From Pseudomonadota bacterium (GTDB lineage Bacteria; Desulfobacterota; Desulfovibrionia; Desulfovibrionales; Desulfovibrionaceae): 43,859 nucleotides of DNA. The notes beneath the pieces are model-generated. The model was not told where the DNA came from and did not search any database. It saw only the letters and a program-made list of their open reading frames with translations. Shown piece by piece: positions 32,261 through 40,330 of this stretch. The stretch's first letter is position 1, and each line of letters opens with the position of its first letter. A program made the position numbers and the translations under genes. The DNA lies in assembly GCA_023417745.1 (NCBI GenBank), contig JAEZEM010000126.1:1-43859 (forward strand), given 5' to 3'.

Positions 32261-34396
32261 ATGTTGCAGCCTTCGCTTCCGTTTCGGGAAGCCGTCAAAA
32301 CTGGTTTGGCGCTGAGCATCGCCTGCGGCCTGGCCTTGGCCATGGGCTGGTCAAACCCGTATTGGGCCGGCCTCGCCGTGGCGGTGGTCAGCATGCCGAC
32401 CGTCGGCGAATCCATCAACAAAGGCGTGCACCGCCTGCTCGGGACCCTCCTCGGCGGCATTGTCGGCATTGTGTGCGTCAGCCTTTTCCCCCAGGATCGT
32501 TGGGCATTCATCGGGCTTCTGTCGCTGGTCATGGGCTTTTGCGCCTACCGCATCACCGTCTCCAGATACGTGTATTTCTGGTTCATCACCTGCTATGTCG
32601 CGATTCTTATCGGAGCCAATGTGTCAGGCGGCTCGCAGCATGTTTTTTATACCGCCATGGTCCGCATGGAAGAAACCGCGCTTGGCATCGTCGTATATGC
32701 GATAGTATCGATTTTTTTATGGCCGCAACAGTGCTCATCCGATGTCGATCGCCTCATCAACAGTTTATTCAACGTACAGGCGAAAATCGCGGACCATCAT
32801 CTTGCCAGGATGCTGCAGCCGGACGCCCGGAACGGTGCGGAGAATTGGTACAGCCTGGAAGCGCAGCTCCTCAGCCAGCTCAAGCGCCGGCTCCATGCGG
32901 CCGAGGCGGAGCAATTCGAAATACAGGAAGCCAAAGGATGGTGGTGGCAACTGGTCGCCTTGTGCCAGGAAATGATGGAGGCCTTGGAGTTTTTACGGGA
33001 GGAGCTGCCGGGGCTGGCCGGGTGCGACGCCCCCGCCCTGGCGCCTGACTTGCCAGCGTTTCGCCTGGCGTTGCGGCGGCGCATGGCCAGGTTGCCCCTG
33101 CTTGAGCAAGACGGAGACGCGTCGACGGTCCCGGCCCGGGTGGAACTGGTGGTGGACAGGGACCTGCTCCGAGCGTTGCCGCATTACACGCAGGGGGCCC
33201 TTATGGACGCGGTGCGTAGCCTGAGGCGGATCGAACAGCTGAGCTTCGCCATCGGGGATTGTCTGCGGATGATCAAGCTGCCGCGCCGCGAGCGCGCCAA
33301 GCCGCCCAGACTGTCGTCGTCGGTGGCTCCTCGGCCCGACAGCGACAGCTTCGCCGCCGCCATGCGCATCATGCTCGGCTTCTGGCTGGCGGCGCTGACC
33401 TGGATCTACGTCAATCCGCCGGGCGGCATGATGTTTGTCGTATTCGTGGGCGTGCACTCCCTGATCGGATTGATGACGCCGCAAATGAACTGGGCGAAGT
33501 TCATTTCGGCCAACAGCATCGGCGTCGTTTTGGCAAGCGTTGTTTATCTGCTCATCATGCCGCAGCTTTCTGGCTATTTTGAACTGTCCGTACTGCTCTT
33601 TGTGATGACGGTCGTCATTTATTACGCCTTTTGGAATCCCCGCGCGACGATGATGAAGATGGCCGCCATCGTTCCGATCATCATGCTTACCAATATGCAG
33701 TCGCAGCAGCACTACGATTTTGCGCTTTTTGCCAATAACGCCCTCGCGATGCTGGGCAGCATGGCTTTTGCCGGTGCGGTTTCCGTTTTTCCCTTTTCCC
33801 AGCGGCCGGAAAAGATGTTTCTGCGCGTCACGGCTCGCTTTTTCCGCCAGGCCGAGCAGGTCGCCTCTGTTTTCAGGCAATCCACCGGCAACGAGGCCGT
33901 GAAGCAGGGCGTTTCGCCCCTGCTCGGGGCCATGCAGACCTCGGTCGGAAAGGCCGGTGGTTGGGCCGTGGGCATCGATTACGCGCTGATGGCCGCCAAT
34001 CCGCCGGAAAAAGCCGCCGCTTTGGTGGCAAGCCTCAATACCATCATCTATCGCTTCAGGATGCTTGTCGACGCCGGGAAACGCCCCCAGCCGCTCTTCC
34101 GGTATTGCGCCGACGAAGTGGGGCAATGGGCCGAGGCTGTGGCGGAACTGCTTGGCCCTTGGGCTCGGGGCCATTTTCACGTCGATTCCCTGGGCATGCT
34201 GCGGGCGCGGCTGGCGGCGCTGGAGACGCGGTTGGAAAGCACCCTGCGCGCGATCCCGGATGGTTTCAAGGAAGAGGATTACGCCAACGCCTACCGGCTG
34301 CTGGGCAGTTACCGTGGACTGTACAAAGCGCTTGTCGCCCATGCCGGATTGGCGGCGGATATCGATTGGGGGTTGTGGCGCGAAGCCCGCTTTTGA
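32261..34396 (+). CDS. FUSC-family inner-membrane transporter (aromatic acid/biocide exporter)
   Basis: The ATG at 32261 was chosen because the hydrophobic N-terminus starts there; the frame back to 32015 is GC-rich leader. The 711-aa protein has the FUSC layout: a cluster of about six membrane helices at residues 10-155 (PYWAGLAVAVVSMPTVGESINKG is the family signature), a cytoplasmic helical domain (about 170-350), a second membrane cluster (about 365-510, including FVGVHSLIGLMTPQMNWAKF) and a C-terminal helical domain. With the DUF1656 protein and HlyD adaptor downstream it forms an AaeAB-like efflux pump for hydroxylated aromatic acids or similar compounds. It is controlled by the divergent TetR. 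Confidence 0.88.
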   Translation: MLQPSLPFREAVKTGLALSIACGLALAMGWSNPYWAGLAVAVVSMPTVGESINKGVHRLLGTLLGGIVGIVCVSLFPQDRWAFIGLLSLVMGFCAYRITVSRYVYFWFITCYVAILIGANVSGGSQHVFYTAMVRMEETALGIVVYAIVSIFLWPQQCSSDVDRLINSLFNVQAKIADHHLARMLQPDARNGAENWYSLEAQLLSQLKRRLHAAEAEQFEIQEAKGWWWQLVALCQEMMEALEFLREELPGLAGCDAPALAPDLPAFRLALRRRMARLPLLEQDGDASTVPARVELVVDRDLLRALPHYTQGALMDAVRSLRRIEQLSFAIGDCLRMIKLPRRERAKPPRLSSSVAPRPDSDSFAAAMRIMLGFWLAALTWIYVNPPGGMMFVVFVGVHSLIGLMTPQMNWAKFISANSIGVVLASVVYLLIMPQLSGYFELSVLLFVMTVVIYYAFWNPRATMMKMAAIVPIIMLTNMQSQQHYDFALFANNALAMLGSMAFAGAVSVFPFSQRPEKMFLRVTARFFRQAEQVASVFRQSTGNEAVKQGVSPLLGAMQTSVGKAGGWAVGIDYALMAANPPEKAAALVASLNTIIYRFRMLVDAGKRPQPLFRYCADEVGQWAEAVAELLGPWARGHFHVDSLGMLRARLAALETRLESTLRAIPDGFKEEDYANAYRLLGSYRGLYKALVAHAGLAADIDWGLWREARF

Positions 34397-34415
34397 ACCG
34401 GACAAGGAGAACGCG

Positions 34416-34628
34416 ATGTTGTCCGCTCCCTATGAAGTCAATCTGGGCGGGGTCTATCTGCCGCCCCTGCTGGTGGCCGGAGGGCTTGGCCTGCTGCTGG
34501 CCTATTGTTTGACCCGTGCTTTGACCCGGTACCGGCTTTCGCGGTTTTTTGCCGTGCCTCCCCTCGTGTTCCTCGCCCTGGTGGTCATTTTGTCCGGGGT
34601 GATAGAATCCCTGCTTTTTATAAGGTGA
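34416..34628 (+). CDS. DUF1656 small membrane protein (AaeX-like)
   Basis: AAGGAG precedes the ATG at 34416. The 70-aa protein begins with a conserved-looking amphipathic EVNLGGVYLPPLL segment and has two membrane helices (about 13-32 and 46-66) with a basic loop, RYRLSRF, between. This matches AaeX/YtcA-type DUF1656 proteins that always accompany FUSC and HlyD genes. Its exact part in the pump is unknown. It sits 19 bp after the permease and 5 bp before the adaptor, clearly in one operon. Confidence 0.88.
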   Translation: MLSAPYEVNLGGVYLPPLLVAGGLGLLLAYCLTRALTRYRLSRFFAVPPLVFLALVVILSGVIESLLFIR

Positions 34629-34633
34629 GTGTT

Positions 34634-35719
34634 ATGAAATTGCGTTCCTGGAAAGTGCTTCTCACCACGGTGGTTGTCGTTGCCGCCGTGGGCATGGTCG
34701 TCTTTAAGTATCGGCAGTACATGCTCTATCCCTGGACACGGGACGGAAAGGTGCGGGCCAACGTCGTCCAAATCGCGCCTCGGGTTTCCGGTCCCATCGT
34801 GCGGTTGCCCCTCGTCGACAACCAGTTCGTCCGCAAAGGGGACGTGCTTTTCGAGATTGATCCCCGGACGTACCAGGCGGCGTTGGATCAAGCCCGGGCC
34901 ACGCTGGACAGGACTCGCGACGAAATCAAGAATCTGGAAGCCCAGGTGGAAAGCGCGGAGGCGGCTCTTGAGCAAAGCCGCACCACGATTCGTGGCGCTT
35001 CGTTCGGGGTAACCAGCGCCAAAGCGCATTCCGAGGAAGTGCGCAAGGACCTGGGCCGCAACAAGACCCTCGTGGACAGCGGCACCATCGCCAAGCGGGA
35101 TTACGACCTGAGCCAGGAAAGCGCCATCACCGCCCAGGCGTCCTTGAACCAGGCCGAGGCCCAGCTCGACAAGGTGAGCGCGGCCAAGATCCAGGCCGGT
35201 GCGGAATTGGCGCAGGCCAAGGCGGCCTTGGGCGCGCCGGGGGAAAACAATCCGCGCCTGCGGGAAGCGATCGCCCAATGGGAGCAGGCCAAGCTGAATG
35301 TCGAATTCACCACGGTCAGGGCTCCGGTGGATGGCTACGTCACGAATCTGAATTTGCGCCTGGGCAGTCAGACCGTGGCCAACCAGCCGCTGCTGGCGCT
35401 GGTGGACGCCTCGAGTTACTGGGTCGCCGGCTATTTCCGTGAGACCCTCATCAACAATATTCGAAAGGGCGACAAGGCCGTGGTGACGCTCATGTCCTAC
35501 CCCGACACGCCGCTTGTCGGCGTGGTGGAAAGCATCGGACAGGGCATAGCCCAGGAAGACGGTTCGACCGGCCAGGATCTCCTGCCTTCCATCAGCCCGA
35601 CATTCGAGTGGATCCGACTCGCGCAACGTGTGCCGGTGCGTGTGCAACTCACGAAACAACCGCAGGATGTGGCGCTCCGGGTCGGTACGACCGCCTCGGT
35701 GCTCGTGCTGACGCAGTAG
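34634..35719 (+). CDS. HlyD-family periplasmic adaptor (membrane fusion protein)
   Basis: The ATG at 34634 follows AAGGTGAG. The 361-aa protein has an N-terminal membrane anchor (about residues 8-25), a barrel-sandwich (lipoyl-like) half at about 40-75 (VQIAPRVSGPIVRLPLVDNQFVRKGDVLFEID), a long coiled-coil hairpin (about 78-190, Ala/Gln/Glu-rich), the second lipoyl half (TTVRAPVDGYVTNLNLRLGSQ) and a beta-barrel with the YFRET motif. This is the EmrA/AaeA design that links the FUSC permease to an outer-membrane channel. A strong terminator ends the operon. Confidence 0.92.
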   Translation: MKLRSWKVLLTTVVVVAAVGMVVFKYRQYMLYPWTRDGKVRANVVQIAPRVSGPIVRLPLVDNQFVRKGDVLFEIDPRTYQAALDQARATLDRTRDEIKNLEAQVESAEAALEQSRTTIRGASFGVTSAKAHSEEVRKDLGRNKTLVDSGTIAKRDYDLSQESAITAQASLNQAEAQLDKVSAAKIQAGAELAQAKAALGAPGENNPRLREAIAQWEQAKLNVEFTTVRAPVDGYVTNLNLRLGSQTVANQPLLALVDASSYWVAGYFRETLINNIRKGDKAVVTLMSYPDTPLVGVVESIGQGIAQEDGSTGQDLLPSISPTFEWIRLAQRVPVRVQLTKQPQDVALRVGTTASVLVLTQ

Positions 35720-35762
35720 GCGCTTGTTGCCGGAGGCCTCGGAGAGGCCCTGGGCAATTTGA

Positions 35763-35794
35763 GGAGGCGGACCGAAGTGGTCCGCTCCTTTTTT
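35763..35794 (+). terminator. Rho-independent terminator of the efflux operon
   Basis: GGAGGCGGACC (35763-35773) pairs with GGTCCGCTCC (35779-35788) with one bulged G, followed by six T. Confidence 0.9.
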
Positions 35795-35966
35795 ATGGAA
35801 GAGCAAGGTGCTGTGGAGACTTTACAGCCGTCAAACAGCCGGCGCAGGGGGGGGCTTGCCGCAACGCGCCAGAAGCACAAAGGGGGTGACCATTGCTGAC
35901 CACCCTCTTTGTCGGCGAACCATCTTTTCAAGTTCCGGGTGAAATGAAGGGGTCCGCGCCGGTCAC

Positions 35967-36905
35967 TCAGAGCGTATCGAGCCAGGTGATGATCGACGCA
36001 TTCACATCGTCCTTCCGATCCTGCATGATCCAATGCCCAGCTGTTTCCCATAGATCGACCTTCGATTTCGGGTGAGAAAACCATGTACGCATCCGCTCGG
36101 CTTGACCTTTGCCTCTACAAAGATGATAGAATGGGATGTTAATGGTTTTGCAGAATGCTTCGCTTTGCTTTCCAAGTCCGACTTGGTTGGGCCCAAAGAA
36201 CAAAGGGCCGAAAGATTCACGGACAGGATAGACTGATGTGCCCTGGAGGCGTCTAGCATGCCACCGTTTTAAAGCAGGATCTGTGGCTTTGTCGTAAAAT
36301 CCGGCAAACAAGGCTGGCCCTACATCGGCTATGTTGCCGTATTGCAGGTCATCAACGGCCTTTTGAAATGTATAGGCGAGTTTGTCGGAAAACCCTAGCG
36401 AACCATCAACCGAGACGACCCCCTCAATCAGGTCCGGTCGTTTGTTCGCTAGGTGGGCGGCGATTTGCCCTCCCATCGAGTGTCCCACCAGCACAAACGT
36501 CTCGCTGGAAAACTTGGTTTTGATGAGAGTCTCGATGTCTGCGACATAGTCATCTGGCCTGTAATTTCCAGACGGCATCACCTCGGATCTGCCGTGTCCG
36601 CGCAGATCTATGGCAACAACGCGATAACGACTTTCCAGCGCTGGGAGTTGCCAACTCCAGTCGTGGGAGTCACAACTCCAGCCGTGGAGCAACATCACAT
36701 TTTTGCCTTTCCCGGTGTCAGTATAAAAGAGTTCAGCTGTTCGTTCGCTTGCGGCAATGGCCTGCGTTGGAGTAGTTGTTGCTGCGGCTAGCCCAACCAA
36801 CGTCATAAGGTCACGTAGGGGGTTGGCTGTAATTGCCGAGGCTGCGGTCGGGCCTAGTAGTTTCATTAGGCTGCGCCGGGACATGGTCATTTTTTGCGTT
36901 TTCAA
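35967..36905 (-). CDS. Tat-exported alpha/beta hydrolase
   Basis: I choose TTG at 36905, 8 nt after AAAGGA; ATG at 36890 or 36950 are alternatives. The 312-aa product starts with a twin-arginine signal (S-R-R-S-L-M-K then a hydrophobic Ala/Leu stretch and an AIAA cleavage-like site), so it is exported folded. The hydrolase core shows the oxyanion HGWSCDSHDW, DLRGHGRS, the nucleophile elbow GHSMGG (Ser about 143), and the catalytic His in TAGHWIMQ near the end. The family includes chloroperoxidases, lactonases and esterases; the substrate cannot be told. It is divergent from the HxlR gene, a frequent arrangement in redox- or aldehyde-stress loci. Confidence 0.85.
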   Translation of the reverse strand: MKTQKMTMSRRSLMKLLGPTAASAITANPLRDLMTLVGLAAATTTPTQAIAASERTAELFYTDTGKGKNVMLLHGWSCDSHDWSWQLPALESRYRVVAIDLRGHGRSEVMPSGNYRPDDYVADIETLIKTKFSSETFVLVGHSMGGQIAAHLANKRPDLIEGVVSVDGSLGFSDKLAYTFQKAVDDLQYGNIADVGPALFAGFYDKATDPALKRWHARRLQGTSVYPVRESFGPLFFGPNQVGLGKQSEAFCKTINIPFYHLCRGKGQAERMRTWFSHPKSKVDLWETAGHWIMQDRKDDVNASIITWLDTL

Positions 36906-36962
36906 TGCTGAAATCCTTTGAAAGCTTCTCGCCGACATCAACGTCGGCAAACATTAATGAAG

Positions 36963-36991
36963 TTGACTGGTACTGATTAAATATATGTTAT
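36963..36991 (+). promoter_or_regulatory. Sigma70-like promoter of the HxlR gene
   Basis: TTGACT and TGTTAT are separated by 17 bp, about 60 bp before the HxlR ATG, in an AT-rich divergent intergenic region that also must serve the hydrolase gene. Confidence 0.55.
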
Positions 36992-37047
36992 AGTCATAGC
37001 GTCAATTACGAACCTTAAGGTAAGTAGATATACTGGAGGATATTGCC

Positions 37048-37455
37048 ATGTCACAAAAGGTGGACGCTGTTTTCTTTGCGGATTGTGCGGCGAGGTCGTT
37101 CTTCGATCAGGTTGCAAACAAGTGGTCTGTGATGATTTTGACTATTCTAGAAGAAAAACCGACACGGTTTAACGAGTTCATGCGCAGGCTTGAGGGTGTT
37201 ACGCACAAGGCGTTAACGCAGGCTTTGAGGCGACTGGAAAGAAACGGGTTGATCAGGCGTAGGGTGATTGCAACTTCTCCTGTTGCCGTCGAATATTCAA
37301 TCACCGAACTTGGTCGAACGCTGCAGGTGCCTTTGGAGGCTGTCTACGCTTGGGCGATAGAGCACCTGCCTCAAATTGAAGAAGCACGTGAACAATATGA
37401 CACTAAAGTGGAATATTATGCTGTCTCTGGAGAAATCTGGCCGCTGGCTAAATGA
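37048..37455 (+). CDS. HxlR-family winged-helix regulator
   Basis: The ATG follows TGGAGG. The 135-aa protein has the HxlR winged helix: FFDQVANKWSVMIL, RFNEFMRRLEGVTHKALTQALRRLERNGLIRR (recognition helix) and the wing VAVEYSITELG. One Cys (C13, FADCAARSFF) is at the position where HypR/YodB-type members sense thiol-reactive compounds, so redox or electrophile sensing is plausible. It is divergent from the exported hydrolase, its likely target. Codon use is less GC-rich than that of flanking core genes, suggesting the pair was acquired. Confidence 0.9.
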   Translation: MSQKVDAVFFADCAARSFFDQVANKWSVMILTILEEKPTRFNEFMRRLEGVTHKALTQALRRLERNGLIRRRVIATSPVAVEYSITELGRTLQVPLEAVYAWAIEHLPQIEEAREQYDTKVEYYAVSGEIWPLAK

Positions 37456-37515
37456 GCCTGAAAATGATGGCACAGTGAGGCTCTGTACAATGCGCAGATG
37501 ACTGCGCGTTAGGTG
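37451..37515 (+). repeat. Dispersed repeat with GCGCAG/CTGCGC hairpin, copy 2
   Basis: Matches 128-192. It begins inside the last codon of the HxlR gene and carries the GCGCAG-ATGA-CTGCGC hairpin. The hairpin may act as the 3' end structure of that transcript. Confidence 0.5.
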
Positions 37516-37785
37516 ATGGTGCGAAGAACTTATAACAGGCTTGCCCTAAAACAACGGACATACTGGCAACCATTTTTCAAGGTTGGGGTTTTTTAATGCT
37601 GAAGAGACTAGCCAATTTGCTGTTAAAAGTTTATGCAAGATGTCGGTCTGCTGGGAAGAATGTTATTGAGTTTTTGTCCTGCCGCCCAAAGAGGCCAGAA
37701 ATCTCCGTATCGAATTCTGCGGCCCTGGAGTGCATGTACGTTTCGTATTCCCCCATTGACCCCATTGTATCCCTGGGAGGAAACC
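37516..37785. other. Intergenic region before the phosphoesterase gene
   Basis: A run of short open frames crosses this stretch, but none has a ribosome site and protein-like composition together. I see no structure beyond the repeat at its left edge. Confidence 0.35.
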
Positions 37786-39024
37786 GTGTCAGATTTTCGC
37801 TTCGTCGTCATGGGTGATTCACGTAGCAATGACCTCAGCAGTTACATCAATACGGCAGTTCTGGGGAGCGCAAACCAAAGTATTTCAGCCCTTAGCCCTT
37901 CAGCCGACTTTGTGATCTTCTTGGGCGACGATTCTGTGCTGGGCGACGCGGACTTCAATGGGACCAACGCCTTTACTTATCAAGACTGGTACAATTTCAT
38001 GCGCACGCCCCCAACGGGCTTGCCTGCCCAGACGCCCCTATATCTCGTGATCGGGAATCATGAGTTATATCAAGCCTCTTTGGGAGATACCGTTTCGTCT
38101 TACACGAGCCAGACGGGCTACCAAACCTTTATGGCCCAGAATACAATGTTTTCGCCTACTACGTTCATGCCCAAAACCACCAGCCACTCCGGTTATGAAA
38201 ACCTCGACTATTCTTTCACCTCTTCCGACGGACAGTCGCTTTTCGTGGTCCTTGACGCATTTTATGTGCCCTCGTCACCAAGCGCGCCCTACTCGGACCC
38301 CGGCTCGCTGGATTATAACCAGCTCACGTATCTCAATAATACGCTGTCCAGCAGCACGGCCACAACCAAGTTCGTGATCACGCATAATCCGACTTTTTCA
38401 CCAAACTACGAAAATTACGACACGGCGGTGTCCCCGACCATGGGCCAGTACTGGCAGATATTGGACAACAACAATGTCTCAGCGGCCTTTAGCGGGCATG
38501 ACCATTTGTATTCGCGGGTAATGGTTGACTCCAGCTTCACCAATGGCTCCTCTGATCCCAACCCCGGCTTGAATTTCAAAAACACGATCCCGCAAATTAT
38601 TGCCGGTTCGGTCGGAGCCCCTCTTACCGGCACCGTCTCGAATGAAGCGAGCACCATCTATGCTCCTGCAAGCTGGAATGTAAAAGATCTTTACAATTAC
38701 TCGGTGGTGGACGTGCACAATTCCGATGACGATTCCAAAGTGTCGACGGTGACGGTCAATACCTATACCAGCGATGGGACCAGCCCATGGACCCTTAGCG
38801 ACTCTTTCACCGAAATTAACTCTCCGACAAACGGTCGCGTCTTTACCATCCCCTCTTCCTCCAGTGCAACCAGTTTGCCGTTGCTGCAAAACAACGGCGC
38901 CAGCCAGTCGAGTCTTGACAACTCCTCTCTCTCTCCTTTGTCTGTGGCGAGTGGCCTCTTCGAGACTCTTTCTCCAGCATCCAGTGCCCAGGGATTGCAG
39001 CTGTCGCAATACAGTGGCGTTTAG
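37786..39024 (+). CDS. Calcineurin-like metallophosphoesterase, no signal peptide
   Basis: GTG at 37786 follows GGGAGG by 5 nt and starts right at the first beta strand; longer frames lack support. The 412-aa protein has the phosphoesterase signature FVVMGDSRSND, FLGDDSV, VIGNHELY, VITHNPTF and SGHDHLYSR. In the first motif Ser-Arg replaces the usual x-His and in the second Asp replaces Asn/His neighbours, as in purple-acid-phosphatase-like and PhoD-like branches. About 110 residues after the core are Ser/Thr/Asn-rich and end in repeated SSLS, ASS and LQLSQYSGV, suggestive of a surface or secreted protein, yet no N-terminal signal is present; type I secretion is one possibility. Substrate unknown. 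Confidence 0.8.
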   Translation: MSDFRFVVMGDSRSNDLSSYINTAVLGSANQSISALSPSADFVIFLGDDSVLGDADFNGTNAFTYQDWYNFMRTPPTGLPAQTPLYLVIGNHELYQASLGDTVSSYTSQTGYQTFMAQNTMFSPTTFMPKTTSHSGYENLDYSFTSSDGQSLFVVLDAFYVPSSPSAPYSDPGSLDYNQLTYLNNTLSSSTATTKFVITHNPTFSPNYENYDTAVSPTMGQYWQILDNNNVSAAFSGHDHLYSRVMVDSSFTNGSSDPNPGLNFKNTIPQIIAGSVGAPLTGTVSNEASTIYAPASWNVKDLYNYSVVDVHNSDDDSKVSTVTVNTYTSDGTSPWTLSDSFTEINSPTNGRVFTIPSSSSATSLPLLQNNGASQSSLDNSSLSPLSVASGLFETLSPASSAQGLQLSQYSGV

Positions 39025-39566
39025 ACGCTCAGTCCTGCCACTTTGGCTGTCAGCCGGAATGTGACAAATTATAATTTTTCTAGCCCAATAGGGGACTGGT
39101 CGGGTAGCGTCGCGAAACATGGCCAATCGCATTTGGCAACTCGCCGGGGGACACATTTCTGACCGTCACACTGCCGCGAAGTTTGAAGGCGACGATGCAG
39201 CCGGGCTCACGAAAATTCGGAGACCCGGAAATTCGCCTGGCGTGAGTATGGATATTGGTGCGACAAACATGCCTGCTGCCCAGGGCCAGGAAATTGCGGC
39301 GGAACTGGCACGGATAAGCGCCAGAGCCCCAAGCAGCGGGCAATAATCCTCCTGCAACTACAACCGTTTGTCGAAAAACAGTTTTTGAAGTATACGAAAT
39401 CATTTCCAGAAATCCCTCGGGGTTGCGTGTCCGCCCGGTCATTCCCTCGCTCGTCCTCAAAAACGAACAAATGCCTTTCTTTGCGACACGCCTGTCGGGC
39501 CACGAATCAGGAGATTGCGAGGTCCTTTCAGAGGGTGGTTTTGCAATCCGGCAGCACGAGCATCTG
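39025..39566. other. 540-bp gap without a supported gene
   Basis: Frames on both strands are open for up to 170 codons, but none has a start signal and codon use like the neighbours. The minus-strand frame near 39166-39357 has a hydrophobic stretch and could be a decayed gene. I see no terminator with a T tract. Confidence 0.35.
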
Positions 39567-40223
39567 ATGCCAGCATCCATTTTCGCCATTGGCGACATTC
39601 ACGGGCAAGCTGAACGGCTTGAGGCCCTCCTTGGCCGCCTGGCCGGGCTGGATTCCTCGGCCCGCCTGGTTTTTCTGGGGGACTACATAGATCGGGGCGC
39701 GCATTCCCGGCAGGTGGTGGACAGGCTGTTGGCCCTGGCTCTGGAGCGGCCCGACACGGTCTTTCTCATGGGCAACCACGAGGCGGCGCTGCTGCGCTAC
39801 GACGCCTCCCGCTCGCCCGAGGACCTGCGCCAGCTGCGGACCTTCGGGTTCCAGGCGACACTCGACAGTTACGCCAGCCCGCCCGGTCGGAGCGGCCTGG
39901 ATTTCATGCCGGAAAATCATCGTCGCTTTTTTCGGGAGCTTCGCCGCTGGTTCCGGTGCGGACCCTACGTGTTCTTCCATGCGCCGCTGCCCTGCGGCGT
40001 GGACCCGGATGCGGCCAAGGCGCATGAACTGGAATATCTTCTTTCCAATCGCACGATTGAAGCCGACGCCTGGCAAGCAGGCGGCCAGACCCTGGTGTTC
40101 GGACATGTGCCCCTGGAAACGCCGCTGACGGCTCCGGGGCTGATCGGCGTGGACACCGGCGCGGGTTGGGGGTCGGTGCTGACGGCGGTGGAACTGCCGG
40201 CCCTGCGATTTCACCACGCCTGA
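39567..40223 (+). CDS. PPP-family serine/threonine protein phosphatase
   Basis: The ATG at 39567 starts just before the first catalytic strand; the open frame upstream to 39423 is not conserved-looking. The 218-aa protein shows all PPP motifs: GDIHG (about 9-13), GDYIDRG (about 40-46), GNHE (about 72-75), a His in VFFHAPLP and GHVP near the end. It resembles bacterial PrpA/lambda-type phosphatases and symmetrical ApaH-like enzymes. It may dephosphorylate Ser/Thr or Tyr residues or cleave Ap4A; length favours protein phosphatase. It converges on the PEP-synthase-like gene. Confidence 0.9.
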   Translation: MPASIFAIGDIHGQAERLEALLGRLAGLDSSARLVFLGDYIDRGAHSRQVVDRLLALALERPDTVFLMGNHEAALLRYDASRSPEDLRQLRTFGFQATLDSYASPPGRSGLDFMPENHRRFFRELRRWFRCGPYVFFHAPLPCGVDPDAAKAHELEYLLSNRTIEADAWQAGGQTLVFGHVPLETPLTAPGLIGVDTGAGWGSVLTAVELPALRFHHA

Positions 40224-40226
40224 GCC

Positions 40227-40253
40227 CGAGGCGAACCACGACGCGTCGCCTCG
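40227..40253. terminator. Hairpin between convergent genes
   Basis: CGAGGCGA and TCGCCTCG (8-bp perfect arms, 11-nt loop) directly after the phosphatase stop. It has no T tract on either strand, so termination activity is uncertain. Confidence 0.35.
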
Positions 40254-40330
40254 TCCAGTCGGTCGCGAAAGCGCCCTGTGGGGCAACGCCAGGTTCGCCC
40301 GGCTCTCGGGCGGGCTGGCCGGTGAGAAGC

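Noticed and set aside
32993..34405. 470-codon open frame on the minus strand
   Set aside because: It lies antisense to the FUSC gene, is Arg/His/Gln/Gly-rich as expected of an antisense frame in high-GC DNA, and has no start signal.
34502..35806. 434-codon open frame on the minus strand
   Set aside because: Antisense shadow of the HlyD adaptor, which has full domain support.
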